17,277 bases of DNA. It comes from Aureobasidium sp. EXF-3400. Taxonomy: Eukaryota; Ascomycota; Dothideomycetes; Dothideales; Saccotheciaceae. The notes under the pieces were generated by a model that saw only the letters and a list, made by a program, of their open reading frames with translations, was not told the DNA's origin and searched no databases. Below, piece by piece: positions 9,901-17,277 of the stretch (the first letter of the stretch is position 1; every line of letters begins with the position of its first letter). The stretch lies in NCBI GenBank assembly GCA_024195585.1, contig SWBL01000601.1, positions 1 through 17,277 of the forward strand. The letters run 5' to 3'. A program made the translations under genes and the position numbers.

Positions 9901-11053
9901 TAGGTTATCTATAAACTCTCTCTAATACGCGGCTTTCTAGTTCGCTATCTACGACATATAGTCCTTCTAGATAGCTTAAATCTACCGGTATAGGTTCTTA
10001 TAGCTAAGGTCTCTTCTCCTTCGTTCTATCTCTTAATTCCGCAATATTAATAGAGTGTGCCGAAGTACTATAAAGAATGGTGTCTACTATCTCTTACCGT
10101 TTAGATAGGGTCTTATATACGGGACTTTGTCTGCGATTATCTAGCTTACCCCCTTTAACAAATTCCTCTACCTTCCTATTAAGTTATTATTTCGTCGAAA
10201 TCGGTTATAGCTATAGCAGGAGACCGACTGCTTTATAGATGTTGACCTAATCCGCTTTATCGTATATCCTTCTTAGCTTTCTAGTTGCTCTTGCTTCCTA
10301 TAGCATCTAGAACTGTGTCTCTATAACCTTATAGTCTCCCCTATAATCTATGCTAGCCGTCCTATAGAGAATTACGGCCGCCTATAGGCCTAGTGACATA
10401 AGGACTAGGTTAATTGTAGTTTAGTATGCTCCGTTATTATGCGAGTAGGTAATAGTGCCTCTTAAGAGCATAGAATCTAGTTCTTCTTTAACTATAAACT
10501 AGAGGATAGGCTAACTATTGCCCCTCCTGTCGTAAGCTACTTCTCTCCCTCCCTATACGTTGCTATAACGGTTAAAATCGCCTCCTACGTACACCTAGAG
10601 CACTCCGTCTGTTTTTCTCCGGGTTTTCTAGATAATTTCCTAGATGGTTGCTTTTCGGTGTTATAGGTCCATTACTTCTTACAGTCTCTTATATAGAACG
10701 TAGACTAATATAAGGAGCAGTTATGCGCCTTCTATCTATATAGTGGCTATAGCTATGTCTAGTAATCCTATGTCTTCTTCTTAGTATTTAACTCTATCTA
10801 AAACCTAGATTGCTGCTCTAAACGAGTGGCGTACTAAACTACTCTCTTAATTATATGTTTTTAGTGTAATTGTCGTCCATCTACTATGTTAATTAATCGT
10901 TAGTTCTCCTATTCTTAGATAAAGAAAGATATAGGGTTCTAAAATGCATATAGCGTCGAATGTCGTAGTGTTATTGTCGTTAAAAATGCTTATAGTAGGG
11001 CCTAGCCTAGCCCCTACGTTTGCCTATAAGATGCTTATCTAGTGTCCTAACAT
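6982..11053 (-). pseudogene. LINE ORF2 relic: endonuclease, reverse transcriptase, RNase H
   Basis: The frame opens with ATG at 11053 and the endonuclease-like start ISILQANVGA (with TAG codons). The endonuclease motif GGDFNR lies at 10568-10585. Near 10090-10110 the frame shifts by one, after which RT sequence runs on: DNLENVYKANKYTYMD near 9900, KALGPNN near 9630, and the catalytic box GFVDDY at 8962-8979 (Val in the usual Ala or Tyr place). RNase H acidic residues appear in AEL (about 7983-7975) and TDS (7905-7897), then GNERANELAKEA near 7745-7710. The C-terminal CECRAVRET motif is at about 7240-7265, its usual His now Tyr. The stop is TAA at 6982-6984. Known role: target-primed reverse transcription. 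Numerous TAG/TAA codons and one frameshift make it dead. Confidence 0.85.
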
Positions 11054-11600
11054 TCGACAGGGGACTAGGTAGTCTCCTCTCTAGCGTTAGGCATCTGCTA
11101 CTATGCTTCCTTATGTCTAGGGTTAGCTACGCACCTCCTATCTATAATGAAGTAGGGTCCGTTGTATGCTAGACACTTCGGATTGTTCCTGTCTATACAT
11201 TCTCTGCTCTAGTAGTTGCTAGAGCAGTGGCCGTATCTAGCAGGCTTCTTATACTTAAACTAGTAGTGGCCGTAGGTGTTATAGTTAAAGCATAGGTCGT
11301 TATTCTCCTTTAGTTAATAAGGAGCTACGAATCCGGCAGTAGGTCTAAAGATAACTATTATCTTCCTTAGGAGGTGTGTAGCTGCTTCCCTCTTTTTAAG
11401 CTATACGATTATCGATCCATTAACTTTGTTAGAGGGCCTGCTAATCTAGATAGCTTTTATAGCTATGTAGTTAATATTGTCCTTACTATTATCCGCTATA
11501 AAGTTCGTAACCACCTCTAGCTTTAGGTTCTTCGGTCCTCTAGAGGGATCTAGGACGATACTCTTTAAGATGCCGTCTACCTTAATAGGGAACTACGCCT
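7640..11600. other. RIP-like mutated block, right
   Basis: Across most of the LINE, CCA, TCA, TGG and TGA are rare while ACA, GCA, TGT and TGC are common, the same bias as in the left block. GC content is higher than in the left block, so the bias is not just low GC. Scattered YCA/TGR sites survive (for example near 7970, 8075). They rise outward, at 7100-7640 and 11600-12700. Confidence 0.8.
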
Positions 11601-12681
11601 CCCTACGAATGCGGGCTCTAGGTATGGCTTTTTAGATCCACCTAGGATTATCCCGGGCGCGTTAAGCTTACTCGACTGTTGCTAGGCAAAGTTCTACCTT
11701 ATTAGTGTAGATCTCGCAGAGGAACTCTACCTCGACGTCTTCGGTGTTAGGGTTCTTATAGAGGGCTTTAATCCATTTGTCTTTTACCCTATTTAGGTCC
11801 TCCTTATCTCCTCTGGCTCGGGAGATGTCGATTTCCATAGTCTTTCCCTCGTTAGCTATAGGTTGGGCGTTATGGCTAGCCTCCGAGTCTAATAGGAGCT
11901 CTGTTCTTGCAGAGTGCTATACACTTGGTCCTTTCTAGCTTGCTACTTAGGACCGGGTTTGGCGCGGCTAAGTTGCAGCTAGGATGGAAGCTGTAGTAGC
12001 AGGGCTGGCGGACCCTGCGATCGACATTTGAGTTAGCTGTTCCTCTACCCTTCTTATGGCGTCGCCTATCTCCTTTATCTTGCTGTCCTCTAGCTGTTCC
12101 CGCAGCTCCTAGACTTGCTTCGAGACGTTCTGGTGCTCATTCTGGTGTTTTTCGGTGATTTTCTTAATTTCTTCTTGGTGTTTTTGGGAGATTTTCTTAG
12201 TTTCATCTTGGTGTTTCTTGCTGTTTTTCTCGGTTTCCTCTTGATGTTTTTTGCTGATTTTCTCGGTTTCTTCTTGGTGTTTTTTGCTGATTTTCTCGAC
12301 CTCTTTCTGATGTTCTTCGTACGCCTTTCTAGCTACCTCTTGATAATTCCTGGCTAGGGTTTGGCTGATCTCTTCGACCTAATAGGTGTGGGCGTCCTGG
12401 ATTTCCTGGATTGCGACGTTGTACTTCGCGTCCTGCTCGGCCTAGGCCTTGTTGAACTCCTCTACGATCGCTCTTAGTAGCTCTGCGTTGCTGATCCTAC
12501 CCGCGCTGTTAAACACAACTGGGTCTCTAACTCGGATTTCGTCCGCCTCTGTTTCCTCCCTCATCCTCTTTGAACCTCTTCTCACTGCCCTCGTCTTTTT
12601 GGCTATACTTGCGCCCGTTGGGGTGCCAAGGCCGATGCTGAAAGCTTCCCCCGCTTCTCCAGAGCTGGCGTCGCTGTCCAT
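11047..12681 (-). pseudogene. LINE ORF1 relic: coiled coil plus CCHC-like knuckles
   Basis: The likely start is ATG at 12681 (MDSDASSGEAGEAF...), followed by a basic and acidic region, then an 11-residue coiled-coil repeat (12143-12310). Near 11305-11180 are degenerate zinc knuckles: CFNY...YGHY, then YGHCSSNY and ECIDRNNPKCLAYNGPY, with several expected Cys replaced by Tyr. The same frame holds from 12681 to the end without an indel; the interruptions are TAG/TAA codons. The end is ambiguous: the TAG at 11047-11049 overlaps the ORF2 start at 11053, but it could be a mutated Trp. Known role: RNA-binding partner of ORF2 in the LINE particle. The first 79 codons (12681-12445) are uninterrupted. 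Confidence 0.8.
12143..12310 (-). repeat. Five 33-bp units encoding an 11-residue coiled-coil repeat
   Basis: TGGTG/TGATG anchors recur exactly every 33 bp at 12143, 12176, 12209, 12242, 12275 and 12308. On the minus strand the units read like EETEKISKKHQ, EETEKNSKKHQ, DETKKISQKHQ and EEIKKITEKHQ. The 11-residue period (three helical turns) suits a hendecad coiled coil, presumably for ORF1 self-association. Confidence 0.85.
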
Positions 12682-12769
12682 CGCAGTTGCGACCGGTGCG
12701 ACGACGTCTCCTCGTGTAGTTCTTCGATTCGGCTGGTTTAAATTCGTATATCCTCACAATAAATTGTAA

Positions 12770-13299
12770 GGTGTCCTTTTTCCCATGTGGCCATTGTACG
12801 AAGAATTGGTCGTTGTTGTGCTAAGACTGCGCGTGGAGCGGCTAACTGACTGACTCTTGGTTCTGGGGCTGGCTCAAGCCTACCCACGCGAGCTTATCAG
12901 ATTGGAAGCAGGGATCAGCGATGCTTGGATTGATCACATAATGTTACCAACCTCGCGTTGGATCTGTAAGCTTCAACAAGTCGCCGGATTGAAGGAAATG
13001 ATCGTCGATGATCGTGTGAAGGAAATTTGGTAGGCGCTATCGAACGTTGATGGCGAAAACGGAAATTACAAACCCATGTGCCATATGATCTCTATGAGCA
13101 ACGGCTCAATGCTAAACGTACGTGCAATGCGCAATTCCTAGCATCGGGGTCCAGTTCAGCTACTTGCTCGGTGACTTGAATGAAACAGAACCCCGACTCA
13201 AACGTGCCCGAGATGCCCGAACGACGTCTTTTAAGCCATCCTTAGGGCGGCAAGCAACTCTATCAATCGACCCTCAATCTTACTGATACCACACGCAAC
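12770..13299 (+). promoter_or_regulatory. Upstream region of the ABCG transporter gene
   Basis: There is no coding frame here. A GACGTC palindrome (13223-13228, the core of CRE-type bZIP sites) is followed at once by a TATA-like TTTTAA (13229-13234), about 70 bp before the ATG. TGAAGGAAAT is repeated at 12990-12999 and 13017-13026. Composition is ordinary. Site functions are inferred from sequence only. Confidence 0.35.
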
Positions 13300-15557
13300 A
13301 TGTCACAAAGCCCTCCTCCAATCACAACTGATGAACCTGGATCGAACGACCGAAACTTGTGTGATCTTGAAAAGAGTTTCAGCCACGATTACATGACCAA
13401 CAGTGATGTAGATGAATTGAGGTGGACCAACATATCTGTGGCAGTTACAGATAGGAACACCAAGCAACCGAAGTTGCTTCTGAGCAGCGTTTCTGGTCAT
13501 CTTAAGGCTGGTGAGTGTTATTCAAGCCATGCAACGACGATTTAATTGACGCAAAATCAAGGTCAAATCATGGCTCTCATGGGTCCCTCTGGGTCTGGCA
13601 AGACTACCTTGTTGAATATGCTGGCGGGACGCCAGGCGACCGCCAAGTGCAAGGCCGAGGGCGATGTATTGGTCGATCGTTCGGCTGTTTCAAAAAAGAC
13701 CTTTCAGAAGCTATCGTCCTTCGTGGAGCAGGAAGATTCGCTAATCGGATCTCTCACTGTGGCAGAGACTCTCGACTTTGCCGCCCGACTGGCATTGCCA
13801 AGGTGGGTTTCAGCAGCGTGTACTACTGCGGTGCGGGCCTTTCAGTTGCTCACATCTTCTTAGTACAATCACCGTCCAAGATCGTAAGGACCGAGTCTTG
13901 ACTTTACTAGACAGCTTCGGTCTTTCTGGCCAGCGAGATTCTTCCATAGGCTCTCCTATCCAAAAGGGCATCAGCGGAGGACAAAAACGTCGAGTTAGTG
14001 TCGCTGGTCAACTTATTACCGCGCCGAAGATACTTTTTCTGGATGAACCCACCAGTGGCCTGGATTCGCTGGCTAGCTTCGAAGTGGTTCAGTTTCTCAA
14101 AATCTATGCTCGCAGGCACAATGTAAGGACAATTTATTCTACAGGTTTGCGACCAGAATCTCACATAATCTACAGTTGATTGTCATCGCTAGTATACATC
14201 AGCCTTCGACCTCCACATTCGAGTTGTTCGACAAGGTTCTTCTCCTCTCGCAAGGGAAGGTTTGCTACGCTGCGTCGGTGCAAGGCATTAACTCTTATTT
14301 CGAGAATTTGGGTCTTCCAATTCCTGTCATGAAGAACCCTGCGGAACACTTGCTAGAAATAACCAACATAGATTTCTGGAAGGACAAGCAAGCTGGAGCA
14401 CAGTTACTCGCTCGGATTCAGCAAGCTTGGATTGATCTTAGCGATTCCACCACATCCGAGCCATCATTGACGATACAGCGCCAATCTGATTCGTTTGACT
14501 GTGATCACGGGGGTCCAGGAGCGGCCGAAGCTTTACGCATCCCCCTGACTTTACTCCATCGGCTATTCCTCAAGAGTTACCGGGACATTGTCACATACTG
14601 GATCAGATTGGTCATGTATCTGGGATTAGCGATCATGATGGGCACAGTCTGGCTACGTCTTAAAGGCACGCAAGATGACATTCAACCTTTCATTAACGCA
14701 ATTGTGAGTACATCGAATACTCTGAGTCAATGATCTATCTGACTGTGGTAGTTCTTCGGCTCAGCTTTCATGTCTTTCATGGCTGTTGCGTACGTTCCGG
14801 CATTCCTCGAAGATTACGGTACATTTGCTAAAGAGCGAGCAAATGGTCTCTACGGCCCGACAGCTTTCACGATTGCCAATTTCCTGATTGGACTACCATT
14901 TTTGTGTAAGCAATCAACGTATAGCATGTTATTTCAGACCCAAGAGATCTGACATCCTAGGTCGACAGTCATAATCGCATTGACGTTCTCTCTGATAACT
15001 TACTGGCTCATCGACTTCAGAGTCGGCGGGACGGCATTCATCACATATGTGATGTGGCTGTTCCTTGACCTGGTCGCGGCCGAATCGCTGGTCACACTGG
15101 TCTCCCTGCTGTTTCCCAATTTCATCGTGGCCTTAGCTCTAGTTGCTTTTGCTAATGGACTATGGATGTGTGTGAACGGATTCTTGGTGCCTACCAAAAG
15201 CCTCAATGTCTTCTGGAAATATGTGTTCCATTACATCGACTATCAGGTACGGTTGGCGCACCGCATGATCTTTGTCCATGACTTTCTAACGTTTCTCAGG
15301 CATATGTGTTCCGCGGAATGCTAGTGAATGAATTTTCTAGTAGAACTTATTCCTGTGCACCGTCTTCAACTTCGCAAAGCGGGTGCTCTTGTTCGTATTT
15401 AAGTGAGCTAGCCGATCAGTGCTTGATTGATGGTAAAGCAGTACTTTCGTACTACGACTATTCGTCTGGGCGATTGGGCGAAACAGTCGGTTACATGATT
15501 GCCATCATCGCTGTCTACAGACTGCTTGGCTGGGTGGTGCTTTACCTGAGGAAATGA
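13300..15557 (+). CDS. ABCG (White/Scarlet-type) half-size ABC transporter, six introns
   Basis: Exons 13300-13510, 13562-13802, 13864-14122, 14176-14703, 14752-14903, 14961-15246 and 15300-15557 join in frame to 644 residues, normal for an ABCG half-transporter. Nucleotide-binding domain first: Walker A GPSGSGKTT (residues 78-86), signature ISGGQKRR (187-194), Walker B ILFLDEP (207-213) with D-loop SGLD, and H-loop His245 in SIHQPS. The membrane domain follows, from about residue 378 (YWIRLVMYLGLAIMMGTVW) to a last helix near 622-642. A Cys-rich outer loop (CAPSSTSQSGCSCSY) precedes that helix, as is usual. Known family role: ATP-driven export of lipids or small hydrophobic compounds, working as a dimer; the substrate cannot be told here. 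The fifth intron must use GTGTAA at 14904, since the neighbouring GTAAGC would give an early stop. Every catalytic motif is intact and no RIP-like bias is seen. No partner gene lies nearby. Confidence 0.93.
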
Positions 15558-15599
15558 GGTACGATTTGTATCATAACAGTATTCAATAGGTTGTCTTCG

Positions 15600-15633
15600 T
15601 TTGTCTAGTAATCTTCGAATATCCCTAGACAAA
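15600..15633 (+). terminator. Hairpin in the likely 3' untranslated region of the ABCG gene
   Basis: TTTGTCTAG (15600-15608) and CTAGACAAA (15625-15633) are perfect 9-bp arms, 43 bp after the stop codon. In a fungus this would act in mRNA stability or 3'-end formation, if at all; it is not a bacterial-type terminator. Confidence 0.35.
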
Positions 15634-15706
15634 TTCAACTGCAGGTATGATTAAGTTTTAGTAGCAACAGGCGCTCTTTCTGAGAAAAGATTTCGGCAAT
15701 AACCAC

Positions 15707-15916
15707 ATGGCCTTCTTTGAACACGAATTAGTGCAAAGAGCTAGGGAGCGGAATGTTGCTGGCCAGCGAATCGAAGACCGACATTGGTTTTATCAGATGG
15801 ACTTGAAATCACGCTTGGAAAACCGTCGACGAAGACACGTCGCATTCCATTTCTTGTTTTTTTCTTTCTTTCCTTTGCAACTGGTCACTCTCTACGAAGC
15901 TTCTTGGACAGGTTAA
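15707..15916 (+). other. Open frame of 69 codons, doubtful gene
   Basis: The frame starts at an ATG and encodes a charged N-terminal half rich in Arg and Glu, then a hydrophobic stretch (HFLFFSFFPLQLVTLY). I do not recognise it. It could be the first exon of the possible decayed membrane-protein gene at 15990-16480, or chance. Confidence 0.2.
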
Positions 15917-15989
15917 ATATCAGTCTTATATGTATCGGTACTGCGTGAGCAAGAGATTGTGGGCAAAAGTGAATTGCTGATCCCTGCCG

Positions 15990-16480
15990 GTCACTATCTT
16001 ACTGGGAACTGCATGTTCGCTATCAGTTCTCGCCGTTTCCATTATCACAACGCTTCGTATTTTCAAGGCAGCTACAGCGCCCGTGATGAAGTCGACATTT
16101 TTTCAATTCAGCGGTCCTTGATAGTATCGTTCTAGCGTTTGACTCGCGACTTGCAGGAGATTGGAATTAGGGCCATGATCTCAACATAGGCCTTCTGTTT
16201 TGTGGGATGCGGTACATTCATAATCGATGCTACTATGTGGGCTGCTAGAATTTTGGATTGGGCTGGCGGCGATGCAATCAAATGCGATGCTCCCCAATGC
16301 ACTCAGATTGTCGCATTTCGGTCATCTCCACGATTACGCAATGCTAAGATTGGTTTGATTCCGCTTCAATCCGCTTGTGCTGCCTTTGGCGGATACTCTT
16401 GGCCACCTACAGCAACCTTTGGCCCACAGGAACATCTGTCCTCAGAAGGGATTGGATCCATGACGACAGGAATATGCTGA
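15990..16480 (+). pseudogene. Possible decayed membrane-protein gene
   Basis: Two hydrophobic segments lie close together in different frames. The first (15990-16118) reads VTILLGTACSLSVLAVSI and continues into a basic stretch. The second (about 16157-16480) reads EIGIRAMIST, a TAG where Trp would fit, then AFCFVGCGTFIIDATMWA and a polar tail. TTTGAC...TTGCAG before 16157 looks like the end of a short fungal intron, but I could not find a donor that keeps the frame. The topology loosely recalls four-helix SUR7/PalI-type membrane proteins; that is a guess. The tail after about 16260 has no recognisable domain. Confidence 0.3.
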
Positions 16481-16869
16481 TATTGCGTCAATAACTATGA
16501 CCCTACAATGTTTTGGACCAATTCCTACATTTCCGCATCCCCACCACGACTTTTTACCTACTAAGACATTAGCATATGAAGGTAAATAGACATTGTTTGC
16601 GATCCTAACCACAATTCGCGCAAGTCGCCTTTTTGCACATTATGGAGTGTTAAGGTGCTAATTTTGAGGAAATTCGAGAAGTGCCGTCGAAAAACATTGT
16701 TGTAGTAGGAAATGTAGTGAACCCCGCCTTCTTAAGTAACTCATTCTCGCGCTCGGACTGCCCATTTCTAGCTAGACCCGGGGAAGCTACGACGCTAGCA
16801 CGGATTTATCTTCACATGTTCGCCGACCTTATCGGCGACCTAGACAAAGGAGAATCCTAAAAGAAGTAG
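16481..16869. other. Non-coding stretch with one short hairpin
   Basis: No gene was seen. TCGCCGA (16820-16826) and TCGGCGA (16832-16838) form a perfect 7-bp hairpin with a CCTTA loop. Confidence 0.5.
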
Positions 16870-16985
16870 CTAAACTTAGTGCCATTTTATATATATATCT
16901 ATCTCTAGAACTATCTTATAGAGGTAAGGCTTAAGTTTGTATAGGCTACTAGCTAGTCTAAGTCTATAAATATTCCTAAAAATTG
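16870..16985. repeat. Short scrap of RIP-like mutated DNA
   Basis: After about 16885 YCA and TGR disappear and TA-rich sequence with CTAG words takes over, as in the large mutated blocks. Ordinary composition returns at about 16985. It is probably a fragment of an old repeat; identity unknown. Confidence 0.5.
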
Positions 16986-17085
16986 AGATAAGTGTTACGA
17001 GCTGAGTTAAGCGTAACGGAATTTACGACGATCATTACCAAATACGGAGTCCTGCTCTGAGGATTTCGCCAAGAACCTGGATCTC

Positions 17086-17133
17086 CACAGAGCACACTGC
17101 ATGAGGCTGCTGCCTCCTGCACCCTGCTCTGTG
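17086..17133. repeat. 48-bp imperfect palindrome
   Basis: CACAGAGCA (17086-17094) pairs perfectly with TGCTCTGTG (17125-17133). Inside, TGCA arms and GAGGC / GCCTC arms continue the stem around TGCT. Only a few positions mismatch. Confidence 0.75.
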
Positions 17134-17172
17134 TGATTCCTTGTTCTCCTTGCTCCCTCCAGATCACACAGA
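17128..17172. repeat. Second hairpin sharing an arm with the 48-bp palindrome
   Basis: TCTGTGTGAT (17128-17137) is perfectly complementary to ATCACACAGA (17163-17172). Its left arm overlaps the right arm of the preceding palindrome, so the two stems cannot form together. Confidence 0.7.
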
Positions 17173-17277
17173 ACAAATTTTGACTCTGACGGACTGCGAG
17201 ATTATTCATCGAATTCATCAATTATTATTGTACTACGAGCTGGAGCAGTGTCTCCTGGTGATTGTCGTGAATTTCCA

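Larger units (their letters stand above)
6982..12681 (-). mobile_element. Tad-type LINE retrotransposon, mutated
   Basis: The minus strand carries the order expected of a fungal Tad-clade LINE: ORF1 with coiled coil and zinc knuckles, then ORF2 with AP-endonuclease, reverse transcriptase, RNase H and a C-terminal Cys motif. The coding span is about 5.7 kb, so the element appears nearly complete, including its usually truncated 5' end. The coordinates given cover coding parts only; true ends probably lie near 6900-6980 and 12700-12770. No target-site duplication was found. Mutation is heaviest at about 7640-11600 and fades toward both ends. Not capable of moving by itself. Confidence 0.85.
16993..17277. 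mobile_element. Possible start of an LTR or other repeat, running off the window
   Basis: TGTTACG at 16993, immediately after the mutated scrap, has the TG start common to LTRs. GTTACG / CGTAAC arms (16994-17017) add a terminal-looking hairpin. No CA end, primer-binding site or second copy can be shown inside the window. An 81-codon minus frame at 16976-17221 lacks recognisable domains and is probably chance. Confidence 0.22.

Noticed and set aside
12115..12357. Plus-strand open frame of 80 codons rich in Phe and Leu
   Set aside because: It is the antisense shadow of the ORF1 coiled-coil repeat; its repeated hydrophobic pattern comes from the 33-bp units on the minus strand.
6718..12741. TTAAACCAGCC at 6718-6728 and GGCTGGTTTAA at 12731-12741 as possible terminal inverted repeats of the LINE
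   Set aside because: LINEs have no terminal inverted repeats, and an 11-bp match between two points in a window of this size is expected by chance.

Overview
The window looks like nuclear DNA of a filamentous ascomycete (Pezizomycotina). Three things point there: an intact ABC transporter gene with six introns of 48-61 bp, a Tad-type LINE and a hAT transposon, and a strong repeat-induced point mutation (RIP)-like signature over the transposons. No tRNA, rRNA or CRISPR was found.

Layout. 1-2046 is a hAT transposase relic on the plus strand; one frame stays in register but is full of TAG/TAA codons. 2047-4850 is mutated non-coding DNA. It holds a 956-bp foldback-like inverted-repeat element (3081-4036) with a perfect 6-bp flanking repeat. 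4850-6950 has ordinary composition and no convincing gene, but carries two interleaved families of short hairpin repeats (5702-6130) and a 70-72 bp duplication containing a tetranucleotide run (6309-6450). 6982-12681 is a mutated LINE on the minus strand: ORF1 with a coiled coil and degenerate CCHC knuckles, then ORF2 with endonuclease, reverse transcriptase, RNase H and a C-terminal Cys motif. 12770-13299 is the upstream region of the one intact gene, a 644-residue ABCG half-transporter (13300-15557, plus strand). 15558-17277 is mostly non-coding, with a possible decayed membrane-protein gene, a scrap of RIP-like DNA (about 16870-16985), a possible LTR start at 16993 and a cluster of palindromes near 17086-17172.

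The most striking signal is the mutation context. In the mutated blocks CpA is not lost evenly. CCA and TCA (and complements TGG and TGA) are almost erased, while ACA and GCA (TGT, TGC) survive. In 121-1080 I counted by hand 32 surviving RCA/TGY sites and no YCA/TGR site. This explains why the relic frames break almost only at former Trp and some Gln codons. The signature fades at both ends of the LINE and is absent from the transporter gene.

I see no multi-gene pathway. The biology here is genome defence acting on transposons, beside one host transporter gene that has kept every catalytic motif.
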